Shown here one piece after another: positions 19,621 through 30,300 of a DNA stretch of 64,000 bases. The position numbers and the translations under genes were made by a program. Origin of the DNA: Comamonas_C sp026954015 (GTDB taxonomy: Bacteria; Pseudomonadota; Gammaproteobacteria; Burkholderiales; Burkholderiaceae_C); the NCBI GenBank assembly GCA_035063785.1, contig JAPSFS010000011.1, positions 47,967-111,966 of the forward strand. Reading direction: 5' to 3'. How positions within the stretch are numbered: the stretch's first letter is position 1; each line of letters opens with the position of its first letter. A model generated the notes under the pieces. That model was given only the letters and a program-made list of their open reading frames with translations, ran no database searches and was not told the origin of the DNA.

Positions 19621-19711
19621 TCACACTTTCTCCCGGCGCCTGCGCGCCCAGCGGTATCGAACACAGCGTTGCGGCACCGCGACCATGCGGTGCGCACATT
19701 GGAGTTGGATC

Positions 19712-20068
19712 ATGACACTATCGCGCTACGCCTACCTCGTTTCCGCCCTGCTGCTCACATGCGGCGCCGCCGCACAGGCCGCCCCGGCACAGGCCACATC
19801 GGCCTGCGCAAGCGAGCCCGCGGCCAGCCGGGCAGCCTGCGTGCGTGAAACGGGCGCCGCCGCGCAGGCCGCGCGCGAGGGCGCGCTGACGACAGCCAGC
19901 GCCGCCACCTACGAGCGCAACGCGCTCGCGCGCTGCGAGGTCTTCAAGGCACCGCAGGACCAGGCCGACTGCCGCGCCCGCATGGGCCCGCAGGCCATCG
20001 TGAGCGGTTCGGTCGATGGCGGGGGCTTGCTGCGCGAGGAAGTCCAGACCCGCATCGTCACGCGCTGA
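19712..20068 (+). CDS. Small exported protein of unknown function
   Basis: A 118-residue protein with a clear Sec signal peptide (hydrophobic residues about 8-22, Ala-X-Ala cleavage near AQA). The mature chain is Ala-rich and has four cysteines (SACASE, AACVRE, ARCEVF, ADCRAR), which could form two disulfides in the periplasm. GGAG precedes the ATG by about 10 bases. I do not recognise a functional family. It converges with the large outer-membrane gene, and a strong hairpin lies between them. Confidence 0.65.
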   Translation: MTLSRYAYLVSALLLTCGAAAQAAPAQATSACASEPAASRAACVRETGAAAQAAREGALTTASAATYERNALARCEVFKAPQDQADCRARMGPQAIVSGSVDGGGLLREEVQTRIVTR

Positions 20069-20080
20069 GCGCAGCGCACA

Positions 20081-20110
20081 AGCGGCCAGCTCCACCTGGA
20101 GCGGGCCGCT
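20081..20110. terminator. Bidirectional hairpin between convergent genes
   Basis: A near-perfect stem: AGCGGCC pairs with GGCCGCT, and the inner GCTCCA pairs with TGGAGC around a 2-base loop, about 13 bp with one mismatch. It sits 12 bp after the small exported gene and 4 bp after the stop of the outer-membrane gene. It lacks a T-run, so it may stop transcription only partly or protect the 3' ends. Confidence 0.5.
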
Positions 20111-20114
20111 GGGT

Positions 20115-23100
20115 TCAGAAGGTGCTCAGCACGTTGATGAACCAGCCGCGGCTGCGGTAGGACAGATCGGTGAGATCGTCCGAGTAGTTGGTGAAGTTGT
20201 AGCCCGCGCCCACCTTGACGTGCTTGTCCACATGCCGGTAGACGCCCACCAGCGCGCCGGCGCGTGCATCCTGCGCCTCGCGGGCACGCAGACGGCGTAG
20301 CTCGGTGACGATGTCCCACTCGTGCACCCAGTGCCAGTCGGCGCGCAGCACTACCAGGTCGGCGCGGCTGGAGAACCAGGGCCCGGCGGCCTTGTTCATG
20401 CGCAGCTTGCCCACGCGCAGGCCGTACTTGAACCCGAGCGACAGCCACGGCTTCACGTCCCAGATGGTGTCGACCGCGAAGATCGTGCTCTTTTGCGAGT
20501 AGTCGGCGATGGTGCCGTAGGGGTCGAGCTGCCCCGCTGTCGGCATGTCGTAGTAGCTCGTGAGCTTGACCAGCGTGTTCCAGCGGTCGTTGTCCACCGG
20601 GCGGTAGGCCGCGCCGATCACGAACTCGTGGAAGTTGCCGTCGTAGAACGCCCCCTCGGTGTTGCTGCTGCGCGAGATGTTGGCCTTGCCCAGCAGCCGC
20701 CACGCGGGCGTGAGCTGCTGGCCGTAGGTGTTGCGCATCAGCCAGGTGTCGCGCGTCTGGCCCAGGTTGTTGGTGTCGCGGCGCAGTTCCAGCGAACCTG
20801 AGTATTTGATGTCGTCGAACTTGTAGCTCGTCGAAAAGCCCACCGCCTTGCGCTCGTAGTCGCCACCCTGCAGCAGCGTGCCGTTGGTGATGTCACCGCC
20901 GAGCATGGTGCTGATCGTGCCGAACTCGATCTTGGAGCCAAAGGTCCAGCGGTCGTTGGGCGCGAGATCGACCCCGAACGCCTGCACCAGGCTCTGCGAG
21001 CCGGCGCCGCTGGTGGAGCGCACCTCGCCGAAGAGCCGCGTGGCGTCGTTCAGGCGGTAGTTGGTACCCGTCACCCACGATCCGTAGCGGCCACGGAAGT
21101 TGGTGTCGGGGTTCTCGCTCTCCAGGCGGTAGTTCAGGTAGGCGTTGCTGCGGTCGTTCACGCGCCAGTCCGCACCGAGCATGCCGCCGGCACCCAGGTT
21201 GCCACCCGAGGCCTCGGCGTTCAGCGTCAGGCGGTCATTGAGTCGCCAGGCGCCTCCGAGGCCGAGCCGGTTGTTCGCGTCGCGCTCGCCGCTGCGCTCG
21301 ACCGTGCCCTGCGCGAAGCCGTAGATCGACCAGTCTTCCTTCTCGCCGGGCTTGCCGCCGTCCTTGAGCGGCGCGTACTCGCCGCGCACCTGCACGTCGG
21401 TGCGCCCGCCCTGCTGGCTGAGGTAGGGACTCGCATTGGCCGCGGTCAACGTGCGTTTGTCGTGACGCGCGCCCACCACCACGGCCCACTCTTCATCGAG
21501 CTGCTGGCGCACCGCCACTTCGACGTTGCTCGCGTCCTGGATGTCGCCGCTGCGCTGGTCGACCTTGGCCTTGAGCGTGGTGCTGTCAGAAAGCGGCACT
21601 TGCGCCTTCGCGCCCGCCTGGCGCACCGCCTCGCCGCTGTAGGCGATCTGCCCCGGGGCGGAGTAACCGCGGTCGCGGTCCTGCACGTAGCCGCTGATGG
21701 TTCCCTTGTGGCTCTCGGTCACCTCGGCGAGATCGACGCTCGCCTCGATGCGCTTGGCCCACGCACCATCGTTGGTTGCGCCGGTGATCGGGCTGAAGCC
21801 ATAGCCACCGTCGATCGAACTGCTGATGCTGGTGTCACCCGTGCCCTTGGAGCGCGCGACCTCGGCCTTGATCTGCGTGCCCGGCGCCACGCGCACCGTC
21901 GCGTCGACGCCCGCGAGCGTCTGGCGCGCTGCGCCTTCGCCCTGACGGTAGGCGGTTGCGCCGATGCGCACCTGGTCGCTCACCCAGTGGCTGCCGCGCA
22001 CGCCGTAGGCCATGGAATCGACCTCGGTGAGGCCGGGCACGAATTCATAGGTCGCGACGAGGTACAACGGGTTGCCCGCGAGCGCGCTGGTGTAGATGAG
22101 CCCACCCGCACCGGCCGTGGACGGCAGCGGCTGCGTGAGCAGGACGCGGCCCTGCAGGTAGCTGACCTCGTAGTCCTGCCCCGGCGTGAGCAAACGCCGT
22201 TCGAGCACCATCGCCGAGTCCCGGTCACGCACCTCAACCCACAGGCGCTCGGAGCCGACCGTCACGTCCTGGTGGCGCATGTAGTACAGCGACCCGCCGG
22301 TGCCGCGAAACTCCTCGCGCGCGGCCATGGTGCCGGGGTCGGCGGCGAAGGCGTCCACGCCGCTGCGCCGCTCACCGAACGAGGTGGCGTCCTCTGAACG
22401 CCAGCGCGCGTTGGCGCCGTACAGACCGCGCGAATACTGGATCAGCTCCGAGCCGCTCCACTGGGTCTGGAAGTTGCCCCACATGATGCGCGAGTCGCCC
22501 TTTTCGAGCCGCACGAAGAACTTGCCCTGCGTGGGCGCGTCGTCTACCGTCGTGCTGTCGTCGCCGTACACCGGGTAGTAGGTGTCGGGGTCGATGCGGC
22601 GCAGCAGGTAGCGCGGGTCCTTGGCAGAGAAGTTGCTGAACAGGTCCTTGAGCGGCTGCTCGCGCGTGTCCGCCGCGGCCGTGAGCAGCCACTCGCCCTT
22701 GATCTTGCCCTTGAGGTAGAACGCGCCGCGCCCGTCGACATAGGTCTCGTTGCGGTAGTGCTGCAGGTCGCTGGTGACGATCTCGGCCGGCCCCGCGGTG
22801 CGGTTGCGCCCCACGGTGAGATCGCCCACCGCGATGTAGAACCAGTCCTCGTCGGGGATGGAAACGTTGCGCCGGAAGGTCGCGGTGCGCCCGTCCGTGC
22901 CGGTCACGCCGACCTCGACCGCGTGCGGGCCGGCAGCGAGGATTTCACGCGCGACGAACCGCCCGTGTTCGTCGACCGGAATGCGCTGACCCAGCACCAC
23001 CACCTGCTCGCCCGCCTTGATGCCGGTGCCGCTCACCGTGATCGTGCCGCCGCGCACCGGGATGTTGCTTACCCGCAGCGCGTTTTCGCCCCACCCGACG

Positions 23101-24338
23101 AGCGCCTCGCGGCCCGGCTTGTCGATGTCGTTCAGCGGCCGCTCGCGCGTCGCGACGTTGAGCTGCTTGGTGGCCGTCTCGTCGAAGCGCCCCTGCGTGT
23201 CGTAGACGCGCAGCACATAGACGTATTCGTCCTCGCCGGCGACGGGCACCGTCCAGTGCGTCTCCTGCTGCCACGTCAGCGGCAGCGTCGCCAGGGGTTT
23301 GCCATCAGTGGCGGCACCCTTGAGGAAGATGCGCACCTCGGCGCGCGCGATCCAGGCAGCATAGTTGGTCCAGCCGCGGAACACCGCATCGTCACCGCGC
23401 AGCGTCAGGTCCTTCGCGGCCCAGACGTTGAGCGCGGGCTTGGCCGCGAGATCGTCGTACTTGATCTGGATGTCGGCGCGCTCCAGCGCCACGTCCACGC
23501 AGCGCTGGCGGTCGGCCTCATTGACCTCGGCGCCGCTCATGTCCTCGCCATCGACGGTCACGCGGAATGGCAGGTCCGTGGCTTGGCCCACGCGTCCGCA
23601 CGGATCGGCGGGCGGCGCCGCGGGCGCCGGTGCGGGCGCGGCGACGGCCACTGTCTCGTCCCACCACAACGCAATCTCCACGCGGCGGTTCTTCGCCATG
23701 CCCGCGGGCGTCGCGTTGCTCGCCACCGGTTGGGTGTCGCCCTTGCCGCTGATCGCCACCGCGTCGGCCGGCAACTGCAGCCCCTGGCGCAGATACTGCG
23801 CGACCGCGAGCGCCCGCGCCTCCGACAGGCCCTGGTTGTTGCCGTAGATGCGCCGCGTCTGCGCGTTCATGCGCTGGCTGTCGGCGTGACCGATGACCGA
23901 GATGCGCACGCCCTTCTTGCCCTTGAGCGGCGCCATCAGCGCATCGAGCCGCTGGCGTGACGCAGGCAGCAGGTCGGACTTGCCCGACTCGAACAACGCG
24001 CCGGAGGCGTCTGCCTCGCTCAGCGTCTGCGTCTGCTGCGCCGGCTGGGTCGGCAGGCTCGCCTGCGCGGCCTTCCAGGCGGCGGCCTCGGCCCGCGTGA
24101 CCCCCGAAGGCAGCGGGTAGTTGAAGCCCCGGGGCATGGCCTCCGATGGCGGGGGCATGCCCACCACCACCTGCGTGGCGTTGTCGATGCGCTTGCCCCG
24201 GACGTCAGCGTCCTGACCCTGCGCCCAGCTGCTGCCACCCACGGCCACCAGGACCGCGAGCATCACCGCAGTGCGGCCCACCCGTTGACGATCACTGCGC
24301 ACGGCTGCAACCCTCTTGTCTTGACTGGCGTAGATCAT
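20115..24338 (-). CDS. Large OmpA-domain outer-membrane beta-barrel protein
   Basis: A 1407-residue protein with a signal peptide (hydrophobic stretch around residues 26-40, cleavage near SWAQ). An OmpA/MotB-type peptidoglycan-binding domain lies at about residues 110-225 (IGHADSQR...LSEARALAVAQYL...NRRVEIALWW). An Ala/Pro linker and Ig-like modules with GTGIKAGEQVVVLG follow. A long C-terminal region of alternating aromatic strands ends in Phe (FINVLSTF), the usual beta-barrel assembly signal. Its ATG overlaps the stop of the giant upstream gene as ATGA, so the two are made together. Probably the outer-membrane anchor or exporter for that protein. Confidence 0.75.
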   Translation of the reverse strand: MIYASQDKRVAAVRSDRQRVGRTAVMLAVLVAVGGSSWAQGQDADVRGKRIDNATQVVVGMPPPSEAMPRGFNYPLPSGVTRAEAAAWKAAQASLPTQPAQQTQTLSEADASGALFESGKSDLLPASRQRLDALMAPLKGKKGVRISVIGHADSQRMNAQTRRIYGNNQGLSEARALAVAQYLRQGLQLPADAVAISGKGDTQPVASNATPAGMAKNRRVEIALWWDETVAVAAPAPAPAAPPADPCGRVGQATDLPFRVTVDGEDMSGAEVNEADRQRCVDVALERADIQIKYDDLAAKPALNVWAAKDLTLRGDDAVFRGWTNYAAWIARAEVRIFLKGAATDGKPLATLPLTWQQETHWTVPVAGEDEYVYVLRVYDTQGRFDETATKQLNVATRERPLNDIDKPGREALVGWGENALRVSNIPVRGGTITVSGTGIKAGEQVVVLGQRIPVDEHGRFVAREILAAGPHAVEVGVTGTDGRTATFRRNVSIPDEDWFYIAVGDLTVGRNRTAGPAEIVTSDLQHYRNETYVDGRGAFYLKGKIKGEWLLTAAADTREQPLKDLFSNFSAKDPRYLLRRIDPDTYYPVYGDDSTTVDDAPTQGKFFVRLEKGDSRIMWGNFQTQWSGSELIQYSRGLYGANARWRSEDATSFGERRSGVDAFAADPGTMAAREEFRGTGGSLYYMRHQDVTVGSERLWVEVRDRDSAMVLERRLLTPGQDYEVSYLQGRVLLTQPLPSTAGAGGLIYTSALAGNPLYLVATYEFVPGLTEVDSMAYGVRGSHWVSDQVRIGATAYRQGEGAARQTLAGVDATVRVAPGTQIKAEVARSKGTGDTSISSSIDGGYGFSPITGATNDGAWAKRIEASVDLAEVTESHKGTISGYVQDRDRGYSAPGQIAYSGEAVRQAGAKAQVPLSDSTTLKAKVDQRSGDIQDASNVEVAVRQQLDEEWAVVVGARHDKRTLTAANASPYLSQQGGRTDVQVRGEYAPLKDGGKPGEKEDWSIYGFAQGTVERSGERDANNRLGLGGAWRLNDRLTLNAEASGGNLGAGGMLGADWRVNDRSNAYLNYRLESENPDTNFRGRYGSWVTGTNYRLNDATRLFGEVRSTSGAGSQSLVQAFGVDLAPNDRWTFGSKIEFGTISTMLGGDITNGTLLQGGDYERKAVGFSTSYKFDDIKYSGSLELRRDTNNLGQTRDTWLMRNTYGQQLTPAWRLLGKANISRSSNTEGAFYDGNFHEFVIGAAYRPVDNDRWNTLVKLTSYYDMPTAGQLDPYGTIADYSQKSTIFAVDTIWDVKPWLSLGFKYGLRVGKLRMNKAAGPWFSSRADLVVLRADWHWVHEWDIVTELRRLRAREAQDARAGALVGVYRHVDKHVKVGAGYNFTNYSDDLTDLSYRSRGWFINVLSTF

Positions 24339-27300
24339 TGGGCACCCCCTTCGGCGTGCTGGGTGGCGAACGACTCTGTTTCGATCACCAGCCGAGGTGT
24401 GTCGTGCTCCCGGGATGCCTGTCGGGCCTGTTCGGCATAGACGCTGCGCAGGTGCTGCGCAAGCGCCTCGAGCCTGCGTTCGGCGACCTTCTTCTCCGCG
24501 TTCGTGCCCATGCGATACGCGATGCGCAGCACGCTGGGACGCTCGGCGAGCTGCAGCGCCAGTGGCGCCAGCCTGGCTGCCCACACGGGTGCGAGCTCGT
24601 CGGTGTCTGGCGTGAACGCACGCTGGTCCACCTCCAGGCGCAGCACCTTGTGCACCGTGGCGCCAAAGTTGAGCTTCACCATCTTGCCGCGCGTCACGCG
24701 CACGTCACGCGGGTTTTCCGTCGTGAGGCGGTAGCCCGAAGGCAGCGTGCGCTCGTCGAGCTTCATCACGAAATTGGAGCCATGGTCCGCCTGCGGAATA
24801 TCGGCACACGCGACGTGGAAGCGCCCCTGCGCGTCGCTCGTCACGAGCAGACCGCGCACCGTCACCACGCGCACGTTCGGTATGCCAAGCTCGCCCTGGT
24901 CCTGGTAGCCGTTGGCGTTCTTGTCGTCGAACACGGTACCGATGAGGTCCGAGCAGTCGAACAGCGGATCGGGCACCACGCGCACTGTTGCCGTGGCCAC
25001 GTTGGAGATGCGTTCTTTCACGGTGTCGTTGATCGACCACGTCTGGTTCACGTATTCGCCCTCACCGACGCCGGCGCCCACCATCAGCAGCATCTGGAAG
25101 GTCTTCTTCTCCGCCGGGGCGAACGTCTGGCTCGGCCACTGCAGCAGGCGAGCGCTCACCGCGGGCTCCAGCGGCAGGCCGTTGTAGGTCGCCGAGCCGA
25201 TGCGATAGCGGAAGCCTGGCGGGATCTGGTCCTGCACGTTCACGTTGGTGAGCGTCACCGCCAACGTGTTCGTGGCGGTGATGGTGTAGGGCACCAGCTC
25301 GCCCTTGGTGACGTTCACCTTGGGCGACGTCTTGGTCATCACGATCGCGCCCCCCGACACGGGGTCAAGCGGGATGTGGTTGTTCACCACGTGGTGCGAG
25401 ACCGCCGGATTGATCGTGAAGCTGAAGTAGTACTGCGTCGTGTTCGGCGCGGTCGCACCCGTGCAGGCGGCCGGGTCCTGTGCCGGCACCCCGGTGCCGG
25501 GCGCGCCTGCGCTTTGCTGTATCACCTCGGGATTGTGCAAACCGGCACTCACGTCCAGCGTGGGCGGCGCGCACGCCGGCAGCATGGTCGAGGGCCCGGG
25601 CACGTAACCGGCGGGCGCCGTCACCTGCAGGGTGTAGGTCCCCGCGGGCGCACTCGGCGAGAGCCAGAACTGGTAGTAGCCGTCTGCGCCTGTGGTCTGG
25701 GTACCCTGACTACCGGCCAGATGCACCGTCGGATCAAACCCGGCCGGGCCGGTGATCGTGACCACCGCGCCGGCCACGGGCTGGCGTGTCACCGCGTCGT
25801 AGATCACGCCACTCGGGTCGAGCGGCAGGCTCTGCTCCACGATGTTGTCGCCCGCCAGCAGCGTCATGCCCTCGAGCGTGCCGTCGACGATCGTCGCGCC
25901 CGCCGGGTTGCCGGCGTTCGTCCCGGGGTTCGGGTCATTCAAATCGCGGTGGCCGGGTGTAGCCACGGCACCGGTCTCGTTGGTCACCCCACCCAGGTAC
26001 ACCACGCCGGCCGCGTCGATGAAGCGCAGCTCGTAGCCCGTGCCCGGAGGCACGCCGTCGATGGTGTAGCGACCTTGCTCATCGGTGACCGCACTGGCGA
26101 CCACGACGCCGTCGCGCTTCAGTTCGACGCGCACGCCCGACACACGCGGTTCGCCCGGATCGAGCACGCGGTCGTGGTTGACGTCGCGCCAGACCGTGCC
26201 GCTGACCTTGGCCGGCGCTGATGCCTGCACCTGCGCGGCGCTTTCATTCTCGGGGCCGACGAAACCGTCGGGTTCACCGCCGCCGCTGATGCGCGCGATG
26301 TTGGTAAGCAGCTCACCGCTGGCCGATACGGACGCAAGCACCTTGATGGTGATCGGCGCACCCGTCGCACCCGCGGCGATCACGGCGTCGCTCGTGCAGG
26401 TGACGCTCGTCGCGCCGGCTGGCGCCGGGCAGGACCAGCCCGCGCCGGTGGCCGGCGCCGCCAGCGTCATGCCCGCGGGCAGCGGGTCGGTGACGGTGAT
26501 CGTGCCCGAGGTCGGCACCGTGCCGATGTTGCTCGGGGTGAGCGTGAAGACGCCCGGCACGCTCGAACCCGCGGCCAGCGTGTTCGTGAGCGAGGTCTTG
26601 ACGATCTTCAGATCGGGATGCGGCCCGGGCTGTTCGGGGAAGTTGTTGTTCGCCGACACCGTGTTGGCGCCGGTAAGGTTGATGCTCGCGATCTGGCTGC
26701 TCGTGGCCGTCGGGTTGCTCGGCGTGCCCCCCGTGGTGCCCGCGTGCGGCGGCGCATTGGTCGTGCCATCAGGCTGGCCCGGCTGCACGATGGTGTAGGT
26801 GCCCTCGGGCAGATCGGTGAAGCTGTAGCTGCCGTCCGGCTGCGTCGTCGTGCTGCGCGTGATGGTGTTGCCGTTGACGTCAGTTCCGGTGAGCGTGATG
26901 GGCACGCCTCCGATGCCGTGATCGGTGCCGTTCATCAGGCCATCGTTGTTGACGTCGAGGAACACGCTGCCGCTGATCGTGCGGTTGCCCGGAATTTCAC
27001 CGAAGTTGTTGCCCGTGGCGTGCGTGTTGGGCGGCAGCACGATGCCCGCGATCTGGCTGCTCGTGGCGCTGGGATTGCTGCCCACGCCGGCGGTGCCGCC
27101 ATTGGGCACGCTCCCGCCCGCAGCCTTGCCGTTGGACGTGCCGTCAGGCTGGGCCGGCTGGCGCACGCTGTAGGTGCCGGGCAGCAGGTTGTCAAAGCGG
27201 TAGTTGCCGTCGGCGTCGGTCACGGTCGTCTGCACGACGTTGCCCATGCCATCGAGCAACTGCACCGTCTGGCCACCAATGCCGCTGTCGGCGCCATTGA

Positions 27301-30300
27301 TGAGGCCGTCGTTGTTCAGGTCCTTGTACACCTTGCCGCTGATGCTCGACGGCTTGATTTCGGCGAAGTTGTTGTCCACCGAGCCGCTGACCTCACCAGT
27401 GCCGGTTGCGCCCAGCACGATGCCAGCGATCGCGCTCGTCGTCGCACTGGGGTTGCTGGCGCTGCCCGGCGTCCCGGTGCTGCCATTCACGGACTGGATC
27501 GTGCCCGCGGTGGTGGTACCGTTGCTGGTACCCGGCGGCTGGCTGCCCTGGCACACCGAATAGCTGCCCGCGGCAAGGTCGGAGAACAGATAGTTGCCCA
27601 GCGCATCCGTGGTTGCCGTAGCCAGCAGTGCGCCCGTGCAACTGTTACCCGCATGTAGTTCCACCGGCACGCCGGCGATGGGCTGATCGGTGCCGTTGAA
27701 CACGCCGTCGGGTGTGACGTTGTTGTCCGCGTACACCTTGCCCGAGATATAGCCCTGCGTGCTCACCTTGAGCGGCGCGTTGGCTGCGTCGGCATTGTGG
27801 CCCCCGTCGGTCTGCAGCGCGCCCGAGGGGATGGTGTTGTTGTACGTGCCCGCCAGGTCGGCCGTGACGTTGACCTCGATCGTGCAGCCCCCTGCCGGGA
27901 TCTTCGCGCCGCTGGCGTAGGTCACGCTCAGCGCGCCCGCGGCGGCGGTCACCGTGCCGGGGCAGGTGCCACCGACCGCCGGCGGGGTAGCAACCTTCAT
28001 CGTGCCAGGGGCCGTGGGCAGCGTGTCCACCAGAGCCGCCGTCAGCGTCAATTCGGTCGTGTTCGGGTTGCCCAGCACGATCGTCAGGCGCGAGGTGCCG
28101 TTGGCCGGAATCACTGCCGGGGTGAACTGCTTGGCCACCGTCGGCACGCCGCTCACGACCAGCTCGGCGTTCGTCACGCTGCCGTTGGTCACGCCTTCCT
28201 TCGTCGTCACCGCCCCGGCGGGCACGGTATTGACGTAGTTGCCGGGCGTGTTGCTCAACACCTGCACCGTCACGTCGCAACTGGCGCCGGCCGCGAGCGT
28301 CGCGCCGGTCAGGCGCACCGACGTCGCGGAGGGCGCCGCCGTCACCGTGCCGTTCGAGCAGGTGGTGGCAGTGTCGGGCGTCAGCGCCACCACCAGGCCC
28401 GTGGGCAGGTTGTCGATCACGACCAGCTCGCTCACCGCGCTGGTGTTGGGATTGGTCAGGCGCAGCGTCAACGTTGCCGGCTGCCCCTGCGCACGCGTGG
28501 CCGCGCCGGTGGTGAAACCGGCCGGGCTGCCCGCATCGAGCGTGCGGCTGTCGATGGCCTTGTGCAGCACCAACGGCTTGAGCACATGCAGCGTGTCGCT
28601 TGAGGGCGGGTGGTCCACCGGGTCTCCATCGACGGTGAAGCCCCGGTTCGGGATGGTGTTGACGTAGTCGCCCTCGGCGCTGGCCTGCACGTCCAGCTCC
28701 ACGTAGCAGGAGGTGGTGCTGCCGCCCACTGCGGCGGCCAGCGTGCCCCTGGAAATCATCACCTTGGTGGCGTCACTCACGTCCACCACGGTGTTCGGCC
28801 CGCAGGTCTGCACCACGTTCGGCCCCGGGGGCACAACCATGCCCGCCGGCAGGTTGTCGGTCAACGCGAAATTGGTCGCGGCGACCATGGTCGAGTTATG
28901 GAAGTTGATGCGCAGGCGCACGCGTTCGCCGGCCGAGGCCACGTTCGGGATGAAGTGCTTGTCCAGCGTCATGCTCTTGTTCGTCTGCAGCGTGGCCGAG
29001 CCCATCGTGGTGCTGTTGGTGTGCCCCTGGTCGGTCGTGATCGCTTTCAGCGGTATCGTGTTCACCACCGCACCCGGGTTGGTGCTGGTCACGTCCACGC
29101 TCAGGGTGCAACTGGCGCTTGCCGCGAGCTGCCCCCCCGTCAGCGCCAGTTGCGCGCTGCCCACGATCGCCGCAGGAACGGCCCCGGTACAGGTGGTCGC
29201 CACATTCGCCGGGTTGGCGATGCGCATGCCGTTGGGCGTACCGCTGGCGGTACCGTCGGTCGTGAAATAGTCGGTGACCGCCAGTCCGGTGACGGCCTGG
29301 TTGCCGTTGGTGATCAGGATCGTGAGCCGCGCCGCTTCACCGGGCGCCACGGTCGTCGGGCTGATGCTCTTGGAGAGCGTGGGCACCGCCTCGCTGCTGC
29401 GCAAGAGCGTTGCCGTCACCGGCGTCGTGTTGTGCACGTCGTTAGCCGCGGTCACGCCACCGATGGGAATCGTGTTGACCCAGTTGCCGGTGCCGCTGCC
29501 GGTGTTGACGACGTCGAACAGGAAGTCGCACGAACCGCCCGGTGGCAGCGCGGCCCCGGTCAGTCGGGCCTGGTTGCCTCCGGCTGCGCCCGTCACGACC
29601 GGGCTGCCGCCGCAGGTGGTGTACATGCCCGCAGGATTGGCCAGCACCAGACCGTTGGGCGCGGCGGGCAGCGGATCGGTCACGCTGACGTCGGTCAACG
29701 CGTTCACCGGGTCGGTGTTCGTCAGGCGGATGCGCACCTGCGCCTTGCCGTCGGCCGTCATGGCGCCGGGAATGAAGACCTTGGCCGTCTCGAGCGCGCC
29801 GGTATAGGTCAGCGTCGCCTGGTTGGTGTTCGCCTCGACGGTCGCCACCTCGCCGTCCGCGTAGGTCTGCGTCGCCGTGACCTGCGCGGTATTCGGGTAG
29901 GTGCCCGCGGGGCCGACGACATCGACCTGCACCGTGCAGAGGCCAGGGGCGTTGGTGGACGCGGTGCGCGCGGGAATTTCCGCGCCGTTGAGCGCGATCG
30001 AGGTGGTGCCCGCCGCAGCCGTGACCGTGCCGCCGCAGGTGGATGAGGCATTGGGCACCGCGGCGATCTTCAACCCGCTCGGGAATGTGTCGCCCAGCGT
30101 GACCGTGGTGAGCGGGGCGTCACTGTAGTTGCGCACGCGGATGCGCATCGTCACCGGCGTGCCTTCGGGCTTGCTCAGGCCGGTCTGGTCCGTACCGTTC
30201 GGCATGCCACCCGGATACTGGTAGTTCGTGCCATTGAAGGTCTTGTCGGCCACCAGCGCCTTCTGATAGGTGGTCGTCACCTCGTTCGATGGTCTGCCGT

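Noticed and set aside
19712..19726. ATGACACTATCG at the start of the small exported gene, identical to the left edge of the repeat in pncC
   Set aside because: The match is about 12 bases with no palindrome following. Likely chance.
24146..26221. Long plus-strand ORF opposite the giant surface gene, and similar antisense ORFs at 26618-27658 and 30590-32119
   Set aside because: They are antisense to a clearly coding repeat gene. The products are Arg/His/Ala-rich with no recognisable domain, as expected from high-GC shadow frames.
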